The position numbers and the translations under genes are program-made. A stretch of 64,000 nucleotides of DNA. Source: JAWLHJ01 sp039587535 (GTDB taxonomy: Bacteria; Gemmatimonadota; Gemmatimonadetes; Longimicrobiales; Gaopeijiaceae). This document shows positions 53,361 to 59,921 of this stretch, one piece after another; position 1 is the first letter of the stretch, and the number at the start of each line of letters is the position of its first letter. The notes beneath the pieces are model-generated. The model was not told the DNA's origin and searched no databases. It worked only from the letters and a program-made list of their open reading frames with translations. The DNA lies in contig JBDHIF010000012.1 of assembly GCA_039587535.1 (NCBI GenBank), positions 62,001-126,000 of the forward strand, in the 5' to 3' direction.

Positions 53361-54049
53361 GATGCGGTCTCCTCGAGATATCCTGACCGGGCCGCGAATT
53401 CCCTCAGTTGGTCCTGCAGGAGGTTTCGTGCCCGGAAGAGTCGGCTCTTCACGGTGCCTACGGGAATGCTCAACACTTCGGCGATCTCCGCGTACCGGAG
53501 ATCTCCCAGGTCGCTCAGAACGAGGACGTCTTTGAAATCGGGGGGAAGGGCGTCGATGGCGGCGATGACCTCGTCATCGATCAGGACGCGGAAGAAGCTC
53601 TGCTCCGGGTCCTCCTGCCCGGTGTGGAACAGGGGGGACTCGGGGATGGAGTCGAGCGGCGTGTCCAGCTCGGTGGCGGCGTGCTCGCGACGGTTGCGGG
53701 CGAGGTCCTTCTCGTGCAGGAACGTGTTCCGACAGATTGTGAACAGCCAGGACTTCATGTTCGTCCCGCGCTCGTACCGGTGCCAGAAACGGTGGGCCCG
53801 GAGGAACGTCTCCTGGACCAGGTCCTCGGCGTCGTCCTCGTCGCCGTTGGTGAGGCGCATGGCGAATCTGTACACGGCGTCCAGCCAGGGCAGCGCCTCC
53901 TCGCTGAATCCGTCCTTGCTCGAGTCGGGCTCGTCACCGAGTGGGGCTGGAGGAGGCAATCGCGTTCTCTCCCCTCCCACCGGGTGCTTGCCGTGGCCGG
54001 ATAGCATGGTCCACGCCATCCGTACCTTCTCCCAGAGGTGTTGGCTCAT
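53357..54049 (-). CDS. ECF RNA polymerase sigma factor, SigR-like
   Basis: A 230-residue group IV sigma factor. Region 2 is seen in YRFAMRLTNGDEDDAEDLVQ and RGTNMKSWLFTICRNTFL, close to SigR, and region 4 in ALPPDFKDVLVLSDLGDLRY with EIAEVLSIPVGTVKSRLFRA. The ATG complementary to 54047-54049 is chosen; the frame stays open to 54364 without conservation. It overlaps the RsrA-like gene by 4 nt. It probably activates its own operon and the DUF3179 genes downstream. Confidence 0.9.
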   Translation of the reverse strand: MSQHLWEKVRMAWTMLSGHGKHPVGGERTRLPPPAPLGDEPDSSKDGFSEEALPWLDAVYRFAMRLTNGDEDDAEDLVQETFLRAHRFWHRYERGTNMKSWLFTICRNTFLHEKDLARNRREHAATELDTPLDSIPESPLFHTGQEDPEQSFFRVLIDDEVIAAIDALPPDFKDVLVLSDLGDLRYAEIAEVLSIPVGTVKSRLFRARNLLQDQLREFAARSGYLEETAS

Positions 54050-54357
54050 GCGGCCGCCGTGTGTCTGGAGTGATCGGGGTGCCGGCTTCGGCCACCGGAC
54101 GGGTAGCGCGGGAACGGAATCATCAACGGATGAGCCCCGGGCAGAAAGAGCAAGAGGAGGACGGGAAGAGGTTGTCTCACGCGAATGCCTTCCCGGCGGG
54201 GGTGCGACGCTGCAGCCTCCGAACAGGCGTGTGCCGGAAACGGTTCCCCGGGTGCCCATGTCGCTGAATGCGTCGTACCTGGACAACGTCGATTTGACTG
54301 ACGTTCGCAGCCGGATCGAAGCTGACGCGCCCGAGCGCTCGGGTACCGCGATTCTCG
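54050..54357. other. Intergenic region, sigma gene to purA promoter
   Basis: Part of a 404-bp gap between the divergent sigma factor and purA genes. The minus-strand sigma frame stays open through it, but its codons show no conserved residues. A GGAACC-like ECF -35 (minus strand, near 54240) has no convincing -10. Otherwise I see nothing. Confidence 0.4.
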
Positions 54358-54386
54358 TTGACACCCCCGTGAGCCGTGTCTAGCTT
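54358..54386 (+). promoter_or_regulatory. Near-consensus promoter of purA
   Basis: A perfect -35 TTGACA (54358-54363) is followed by a 17-bp spacer and TAGCTT (54381-54386), which keeps the key TA and last T of the -10 box. A start near 54393 would put a terminator hairpin about 15 nt into the leader and purA about 67 nt downstream. Confidence 0.65.
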
Positions 54387-54407
54387 TTCCCAAAGGATAC
54401 AGCGGTC

Positions 54408-54447
54408 AACGGGCCATCCCCCTCGGGGGCGGCCCGTTTTCTTTTTT
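54408..54447 (+). terminator. Terminator/attenuator in purA leader
   Basis: AACGGGCC (54408-54415) pairs with GGCCCGTT (54431-54438); an inner CCCC/GGGG stem with a CTCG loop extends it. A near-unbroken T-run (TTTTCTTTTTT, 54437-54447) follows. This is the clearest intrinsic terminator in the window, and it points along the plus strand into purA, with no gene upstream to end. Confidence 0.9.
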
Positions 54448-54459
54448 GTGAGGATGGAG

Positions 54460-55755
54460 ATGTCCGAGTCAGGCGCATGCACGGTCGTCGTAGGGTGCCA
54501 GTGGGGCGACGAAGGGAAGGGGAAGATCGTCGATGTGTTGGCCGAAGGCGTGGATATCGTCGCCAGGTACCAGGGCGGTGCGAACGCCGGACATACCGTG
54601 CACGTGGGAGACGATGAGTTCATCCTCCATCAGATCCCTTCGGGTGTGCTACACGGTGGTAAGCGCTGCCTGCTCGGCAACGGCGTAGTGCTCGATATCC
54701 GGCAGTTCTTCGAGGAGTACGACCAGCTCCTGAAGCGTGATCTGGAGCTCGATGGGCGCGTGGGCGTGAGCTACCGTGCCCAGCTCCTTCTGCCCTACCA
54801 CAGGTGGATGGATCGAGCGGCCGAGGAGTCGGCCGCAGCCGACGACAAGATCGGCACGACGGGCCGTGGCATCGGTCCCGCATACGAGGACAAGGCGGGC
54901 CGGCGGGGGGTCAGGGTCGCCGACCTCGCGAACCCGGAGCGTCTGCTCAAGCGGATCGACCAGGCGAAGGCGCGCATCTGCGGTCGATTGAAGGAGCTGG
55001 GCGGTGGAGCCACGGACGAGCTCGAACGGACCATGGACGAAGCGCTGGCCTTGGGTGAGCGCCTTCTCGAGCTGGCCGTCGATACCGGACCTGAGATCAG
55101 CGCGGCGCTGAGGAGCGGTCGGCGGGTCCTCCTCGAAGGGGCGCAGGGGACTGCGCTGGACCTGGACCACGGTACGTATCCCTTCGTGACCTCTTCCAAC
55201 ACGACGGCGGCCGCCGCGGCGACCGGAACCGGGATCGGCCCGACGGCCATCGACTCGGTCATCGGAGTCGTGAAGGCCTACACGACCCGTGTGGGCGAGG
55301 GGCCTTTGCCGAGCGCGTTCGACCCGGACATGGACGAGCACGTCCGCACCCTCGGCGGTGAGTTCGGCGCCACCACCGGCCGACCCCGCCGTTGCGGTTG
55401 GTTCGACTCCGTGCTGACGCGGCATGCGGCTCAGGTCAACGGCCTCACCGGCCTTGCCGTGACCAAGCTCGACGTGCTGGATACCCTTTCGGAGCTGCAG
55501 GTGGCCACGGCTTATCGGCTCCCCGACGGAAACGTGACGGAGCGATTCCCGGCGGACACCTGGTCGCTCTCCGAGCTCGAGCCGGTCTACGAGACGCTTC
55601 CGGGTTGGGAAGCCCCGACCGGCGACGTGAAGAAGCTGGAGGACCTCCCGCGGAACGCTCGTGCCTACCTGGACCGAGTCGAGGAGCTGACGGGTGCCCC
55701 CGTCCAGTGGGTGTCGGTCGGCACGCGTAGAAGCCAGATCATTCCGGTCGACTGA
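54460..55755 (+). CDS. purA: Adenylosuccinate synthetase
   Basis: A 431-residue enzyme of normal length making adenylosuccinate from IMP, Asp and GTP. GCQWGDEGKGKIVD, GGANAGHTV, GTTGRGIGPAYEDKAGRRG, LDLDHGTYPFVTSSNT and TTGRPRRCGWFD are all intact. ATG 54460 (MSESG) gives the family length; ATG 54454 and GTG 54448 are close alternatives, and all sit just behind a terminator T-run. No clear Shine-Dalgarno is visible, which fits an attenuated leader. Confidence 0.95.
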   Translation: MSESGACTVVVGCQWGDEGKGKIVDVLAEGVDIVARYQGGANAGHTVHVGDDEFILHQIPSGVLHGGKRCLLGNGVVLDIRQFFEEYDQLLKRDLELDGRVGVSYRAQLLLPYHRWMDRAAEESAAADDKIGTTGRGIGPAYEDKAGRRGVRVADLANPERLLKRIDQAKARICGRLKELGGGATDELERTMDEALALGERLLELAVDTGPEISAALRSGRRVLLEGAQGTALDLDHGTYPFVTSSNTTAAAAATGTGIGPTAIDSVIGVVKAYTTRVGEGPLPSAFDPDMDEHVRTLGGEFGATTGRPRRCGWFDSVLTRHAAQVNGLTGLAVTKLDVLDTLSELQVATAYRLPDGNVTERFPADTWSLSELEPVYETLPGWEAPTGDVKKLEDLPRNARAYLDRVEELTGAPVQWVSVGTRRSQIIPVD

Positions 55756-55919
55756 CTCGGCGCGGGGTGTCGGCATCCCGCTTCACCGGCTCATTCCCGT
55801 ACCTCTTGCGTCCGGTCACCATCCGGTACCGGAACCAGGCGGTCCCACATTCGGTTCGGCGTTGGAGTTCGAGGACGCGACTTGTGTCGTGGCCGACACC
55901 ACCGTCTGAAGGAGGGATC

Positions 55920-56363
55920 ATGGGTATCGACGCGGGAAGAGCGATCACTGGGGGGATTCTGGGCACCACAGTGATGACGGTCGTGGGGATTTGGGTGGCG
56001 CCGCTCATCGGAATCCCGCCGATGAACCCGGCGGTCATGCTCGCCGGCGTGATGGGTGGTGTGTTAGCGGCCGGATGGATCGCTCACTTCGCCATCGGAA
56101 CGGTGCTGGCTCTGATCTACGGTGTGGTGGCCCCGAGCCTCCCCGGGCCGCCGCCCTTCCGCGGTGCTCTGTACGGGATCGCGCCATTCCTGATGGCTCA
56201 GATGGTGGTCATGCCTGTCATGGGGATGCCCTTCTTTTCGGGGTCTCTGCCCATGGTCATGGGCAGCCTGATTGGACATCTGGTCTACGGTGCCGTGGTC
56301 GGTGGCATCTACGGCCCGGTAACTGGCAGGGCCGAGCGCGGAGAAGTCTCGACCGCACACTGA
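55920..56363 (+). CDS. DUF6789-like membrane protein
   Basis: A 147-residue hydrophobic protein with about four membrane helices rich in Gly, Met and Val (AITGGILGTTVMTVVG, AGVMGGVLAAGWIAHFAIG and GALYGIAPFLMAQMVV). The pattern of MTVVG, WIAHFAIG and a Gly-rich end suits DUF6789/YagU-like proteins; function unknown. ATG 55920 has a strong AAGGAGGG before it. A perfect 12-bp palindrome (55822-55833) lies upstream. It is followed by a pseudogene on the other strand. Confidence 0.68.
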   Translation: MGIDAGRAITGGILGTTVMTVVGIWVAPLIGIPPMNPAVMLAGVMGGVLAAGWIAHFAIGTVLALIYGVVAPSLPGPPPFRGALYGIAPFLMAQMVVMPVMGMPFFSGSLPMVMGSLIGHLVYGAVVGGIYGPVTGRAERGEVSTAH

Positions 56364-56372
56364 TCGCGCCGC

Positions 56373-56615
56373 TCACTTCGCCCCGGTTCGCGCGACGACC
56401 GCGAGTAGCTCGCCGATGGGAGGGCGGTCGTCGCGCACTTGGGGACGCGCGTAGGCCAGCGTCCCGCCGGGCGCGACCACGAAGTCCCCTCCGACCTACG
56501 ACGGGTCGGACCCGCCTTCGCTCACCACTTCCCCCGGCATGACGAGCGTGGCGTACTACCACCAAACATTGGGGTCGAGCCAGATCTTCCACCACGGCGC
56601 CCGCGCCATGCTCAT
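56373..56615 (-). pseudogene. Decayed peroxiredoxin-like (AhpC/TSA) gene fragment
   Basis: On the minus strand one 81-codon frame reads as the C-terminal part of AhpC/TSA (SelL-type) redox proteins: PWWKIWLDPNVWW near its start and GGDFVVAPGGTLAY, DDRPPIGELL at the end. It is broken by two in-frame TAG codons (56556-56558 and 56496-56498) with no frameshift between the conserved parts. The N-terminal redox-active half is missing. It fills most of the gap between the DUF6789 and DUF2911 genes. Homology is from motif memory. Confidence 0.6.
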
Positions 56616-56643
56616 GGGAGGCGTCCGGCGGGGTGCTCCGGCC

Positions 56644-57180
56644 TCAACGTGCTGCCCGGATCCGCAGCGGGATCATGAGCTCTCCCCAGTGGAGCCGAAG
56701 GTCGGCCGAGTCCCGGTCGGCCATTGGGAAATCGAAGGTTAGACTCTCGACGTGCGGTGCGGGATCGGGGGTGACGTCCATCCGCAGCGCGTCCTGTCCC
56801 TCGGGGTACGGGATGTGGAAGACGTCGTGCGCGTTGCTGAAGATCAGCGTCCACTGCTCCGGCCGAGGGATGGCCCAGATGCTGTACTTCCCGGCCGCCA
56901 GCGGCTCCCCTTCGATGAGGATGTCCTCGCTGACCTCGATCCGCGTCGCCTCGTTCGCGCCGGGATTCCAGATCGAGTCATAGGGTACGAGTTCTCCGAA
57001 CAGCACTCTGCCGCGCGCCATGGGCCGGCCATAGACCACCCGTAGCTCGGTGGAGCCCATGCGTTGGGCGACTTCGGCTGGCTGGCTCCCGCGGTTCGAG
57101 CCGTCGGGCAACCCACCGCAGGCCGAGGCCAGTAACAGGGCAGTGGCAAGCGCGGACAGGTGCGGGTGGGATCGAGCCAT
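56644..57180 (-). CDS. DUF2911 lipoprotein
   Basis: A 178-residue exported lipoprotein with lipobox ASAC. The DUF2911 signature VVYGRPMARGRVLFGELVPY and SIWNPGANEATRIEV is intact, followed by AGKYSIWAIP and WTLIFSN. The family is of unknown function and mostly beta-sandwich. The start is the ATG complementary to 57178-57180. An upstream in-frame Met at 57204 would lengthen the signal without benefit. It stands alone, divergent from the DUF4212 gene. Confidence 0.88.
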   Translation of the reverse strand: MARSHPHLSALATALLLASACGGLPDGSNRGSQPAEVAQRMGSTELRVVYGRPMARGRVLFGELVPYDSIWNPGANEATRIEVSEDILIEGEPLAAGKYSIWAIPRPEQWTLIFSNAHDVFHIPYPEGQDALRMDVTPDPAPHVESLTFDFPMADRDSADLRLHWGELMIPLRIRAAR

Positions 57181-57335
57181 GGGTGACCTCGTCAGCGGAA
57201 TCATCGGTGGAAGATAGGATCCACTCCTCCGATCTGCGCTGCGTGGTCGGGGTTGCGCCGCCCCTTCCGGTTGCCCGTCGTGGGCTCACCGCGCTAGTCT
57301 GGCCGCGCCCTCCAAATCCCACACGCGAGGCAGCC

Positions 57336-57671
57336 ATGAAGCCCGACGACCCGACGAAGCCCGATTCCCGGAGGCCGCGCGAATCTGCCGCGGACCCCGC
57401 GGTCCGGGCTCGCCATGAGGCGTACTGGAAGCAGAACGTGCGGTATGTCGGTGCCCTGGTCGTCGTCTGGTTCGTCGTGTCCTACGGCTTCGGCATCGTC
57501 CTGGCCGAGCCGCTGAACAGCTTCCACCTACCGGGCACATCGTACCCGCTCGGCTTCTGGTTCGCCCAGCAGGGCTCCATCTACGTCTTCGTGGTGCTGA
57601 TCTTCCTCTACGTCATACTGATGAATCGCCTCGACCGGCGTTTCGACGTAGACGAGGGAGGAGACGCGTGA
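57336..57671 (+). CDS. DUF4212 small subunit of sodium symporter
   Basis: A 111-residue protein with two transmembrane segments (about 36-56 and 78-98), with YWKQNVRY before the first and VFVVLIFLYVILMNRLDR in the second. DUF4212 genes nearly always precede a large SSS symporter and are taken as its small partner; this one overlaps it by 4 nt (GTGA). ATG 57336 gives a typical start (MKPDD). It belongs to the VC_2705-type set. Confidence 0.87.
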   Translation: MKPDDPTKPDSRRPRESAADPAVRARHEAYWKQNVRYVGALVVVWFVVSYGFGIVLAEPLNSFHLPGTSYPLGFWFAQQGSIYVFVVLIFLYVILMNRLDRRFDVDEGGDA

Positions 57672-59371
57672 ACGTCCAGTCTTGGACTTTCCTACTCGTG
57701 GCGGCGTCCTTCGCGCTGTACATCGGGATCGCGGTCTGGTCGCGTGCGGCTTCCACGAAGGACTTCTACGTGGCGGGCGCCGGCGTGTCGCCGCTGGCCA
57801 ATGGGATGGCCACCGCAGCCGATTGGATGAGCGCCGCCTCGTTCATCTCCATGGCGGGCCTCATCTCGTTCATGGGCTACGACGGGTCCGTCTACCTCAT
57901 GGGTTGGACAGGCGGTTACGTGCTCCTGGCCCTCCTCCTGGCGCCGTACCTCCGGAAGTACGGTGCGTTTACGGTCCCGGATTTCGTGGGCGACCGCTAC
58001 TACTCTCAGACCGCGCGGATCGTGGCAGTCGTGTGCGCCATCTTCGTGTCGTTCACCTACGTGGCCGGCCAGATGCGCGGCGTGGGCATCGTCTTCAGCC
58101 GCTTCCTGGAAGTCGAAGTGACGACGGGTGTCCTCATCGGCATGGCCATCGTCTTCTTCTACGCCGTCCTCGGGGGCATGAAGGGGATCACCTACACTCA
58201 GGTGGCGCAGTACTGCGTCCTCATCTTCGCCTACATGGTCCCGGCCATCTTCCTGTCGCTGCTCATCACGGGGACGCCCATCCCGCAGCTTGGGCTGGGG
58301 GGCGTCGACCAAGCGTCGGGGATGCCTCTGTTGGAGCGCCTGAACGGGCTGCACCAGGAGCTCGGATTCGCACCATATACGGACGGGACCAAGTCCACGC
58401 TCGACGTCTTTTTCATCACCGCGGCGCTCATGGTGGGCACGGCTGGGCTCCCCCACGTGATCATCCGGTTCTACACGGTGCCTCGGGTGCGAGACGCCCG
58501 AATCAGCGTTGGATGGGCGCTGGTGTTTATCGCGCTTCTGTACACGACGGCGCCGGCCGTGGCGGTCTTCGCACGGGCGAACCTCCTCCAAAGCGTCTCC
58601 GAGACGCCGGTAGAGCAGGTGCCCGAGTGGTTCACGAATTGGGAGCAGACGGGCCTGGTGAGTCACGAAGACCTGAACGGGGACGGGCTCATCCAGTTCA
58701 CCGGTCCGGCGTCGCCGGTGGCCAACGAGCTTACCGTCGATCAGGACATCATCGTGCTCGCGAACCCGGAGATCGCCGGGCTGCCGGACTGGGTGGTAGG
58801 CCTGGTGGCCGCCGGAGGTCTCGCCGCGGCTCTGTCGACCGCCGCCGGTCTGCTGCTCGTGGTCTCGTCGGCGGTGAGTCACGACCTCTTGAAACGGGCC
58901 ATCAAGCCCGACATCACGGAGAAGGGTGAGTTGGTCGCGGCGCGGATCGCCGCGGGGGTCGCCGTGGTGGTGGCCGGGTATCTGGGGATCAATCCGCCGG
59001 GCTTCGTGGCGCAGGTGGTGGCGTTCGCCTTCGGGCTGGCCGCGTCTTCCTTCTTTCCGGTCATCATCCTCGGGATCTTCTCGAAGCGCACGACTCGGGA
59101 GGGCGCCGTCCTGGGCATGATCACCGGCATCACGTTCACCGCGGCCTACATCGTCTGGTTCAAGTTCGTGCATCCGGAGATGAACAGCGCGGAGCACTGG
59201 TGGCTCGGTATCAGCCCGGAAGGGATCGGCACCGTCGGGATGCTACTCAACTTCGCCGTGACCCTGACGGTCTCCCGTCTTACGCCGGAGCCACCCATCC
59301 ACGTACAGGTACTGGTGGACCTCATCCGGGTGCCTCGCGGTGCCGGGGAGGCGCACGAGATCGAGGCCTGA
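57668..59371 (+). CDS. Sodium:solute symporter, acetate/VC_2705 type
   Basis: A 567-residue membrane protein of about 13 helices, from GTG 57668. Signatures are SRAASTKDFYVAGAGVSPLANGMATAADWMSAASF, here listed as its two parts STKDFYVAGAGVSP and NGMATAADWMSAASFIS, then FTYVAGQMRGVG, AALMVGTAGLPHVIIRFY and GGLAAALSTAAGLLLVVSSA. The ActP-like pattern and its DUF4212 partner suggest transport of a small carboxylate or amino acid with sodium. Confidence 0.9.
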   Translation: MNVQSWTFLLVAASFALYIGIAVWSRAASTKDFYVAGAGVSPLANGMATAADWMSAASFISMAGLISFMGYDGSVYLMGWTGGYVLLALLLAPYLRKYGAFTVPDFVGDRYYSQTARIVAVVCAIFVSFTYVAGQMRGVGIVFSRFLEVEVTTGVLIGMAIVFFYAVLGGMKGITYTQVAQYCVLIFAYMVPAIFLSLLITGTPIPQLGLGGVDQASGMPLLERLNGLHQELGFAPYTDGTKSTLDVFFITAALMVGTAGLPHVIIRFYTVPRVRDARISVGWALVFIALLYTTAPAVAVFARANLLQSVSETPVEQVPEWFTNWEQTGLVSHEDLNGDGLIQFTGPASPVANELTVDQDIIVLANPEIAGLPDWVVGLVAAGGLAAALSTAAGLLLVVSSAVSHDLLKRAIKPDITEKGELVAARIAAGVAVVVAGYLGINPPGFVAQVVAFAFGLAASSFFPVIILGIFSKRTTREGAVLGMITGITFTAAYIVWFKFVHPEMNSAEHWWLGISPEGIGTVGMLLNFAVTLTVSRLTPEPPIHVQVLVDLIRVPRGAGEAHEIEA

Positions 59372-59495
59372 GCCTCGGTGGGGTCGACGGAACAGAGAGC
59401 GGCTCCCACGCTCTCTGGCGGGGTCAGCGAGAGCCGGTAGGAGAGCCCTGGACTCCCGACGGGCCGAGACCCGTCGTGGCGCCCCACCCCCTTGA

Positions 59496-59510
59496 CCTGA
59501 GCCCTTCAGG
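59496..59510 (+). promoter_or_regulatory. Palindromic operator 1 before padR
   Basis: CCTGAG-CCC-TTCAGG at 59496-59510, one mismatch from a perfect palindrome. It overlaps a TTGACC -35-like box (59492-59497) and lies 27 bp, centre to centre, from operator 2. Its match to the second copy suggests a regulator, probably the PadR protein encoded just downstream. Confidence 0.6.
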
Positions 59511-59521
59511 CCAACAGTATA

Positions 59522-59538
59522 GCCTGAACCATTCAGGC
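59522..59538 (+). promoter_or_regulatory. Palindromic operator 2 before padR
   Basis: GCCTGAA-CCA-TTCAGGC is a perfect 7+3+7 palindrome (59522-59538), 31 nt before the padR start. It directly follows a TATA-type stretch, so binding would block transcription. The two copies share the core CCTGA and TTCAGG arms. Confidence 0.7.
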
Positions 59539-59569
59539 AACCGAACGGACGACGCGCCGGAGGAACGAC

Positions 59570-59911
59570 GTGACATCAACGCCCATGGGACCCCTCCAGG
59601 GAACACTGGAGCTTCTCGTGCTCAAGTCTCTCGAGGCGGCCGGCCGGATGCACGGCTTCGGGATTCTGGACTGGATGCGGCGGACCACGGGCGACGAGAT
59701 CGTGGTGGAGGACGGGGCCCTCTATCACGCGCTCCACCGGATGAGCAAGCGCGGCTGGCTGGAAGCCGAATGGGGTGTGTCCGAGAAGGGGCGTCGGGCA
59801 CGCTACTACGGCCTGACCCAGAAGGGCCGGGCTGCGCTCGCCGAAGAGGAAGAGCGATGGTCCCGGTATGTGACCGCCGTGGCGCGTATTACCCGCGCCG
59901 CGCCGGCCTGA
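59570..59911 (+). CDS. PadR-family transcriptional regulator
   Basis: A 113-residue winged-helix repressor from GTG 59570, with GGAGGA just upstream. GPLQGTLELLVLKSLEAAGR, HGFGILDWM, VEDGALYHALHRMSKRGWL and ARYYGLTQKGRAAL are standard PadR features. PadR genes of this kind routinely sit before ADOP permeases, 11 nt in this case. It probably represses its operon through the two upstream palindromes; the ligand is unknown. Confidence 0.92.
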   Translation: MTSTPMGPLQGTLELLVLKSLEAAGRMHGFGILDWMRRTTGDEIVVEDGALYHALHRMSKRGWLEAEWGVSEKGRRARYYGLTQKGRAALAEEEERWSRYVTAVARITRAAPA

Positions 59912-59921
59912 GCGCCTGCGT

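Noticed and set aside
54040..54260. ECF-type promoter (GGAACC on the minus strand) for the sigma operon
   Set aside because: Only the -35-like hexamer is visible; no -10 at a proper distance, so not listed as a feature.
55822..55833. 12-bp palindrome TCCGGTACCGGA as an operator
   Set aside because: A single short GC-rich palindrome with no second copy nearby; chance is likely.
56373..56615. Pyrrolysine or programmed amber read-through in the peroxiredoxin-like frame
   Set aside because: The redox-active N-terminal half is also missing, so ordinary decay is the simpler reading.
57692..59197. Long minus-strand open frame (501 codons) opposite the sodium symporter
   Set aside because: Its protein is a His/Arg/Asp-rich shadow with no domain, opposite a fully conserved symporter; long antisense frames are expected at this GC content.
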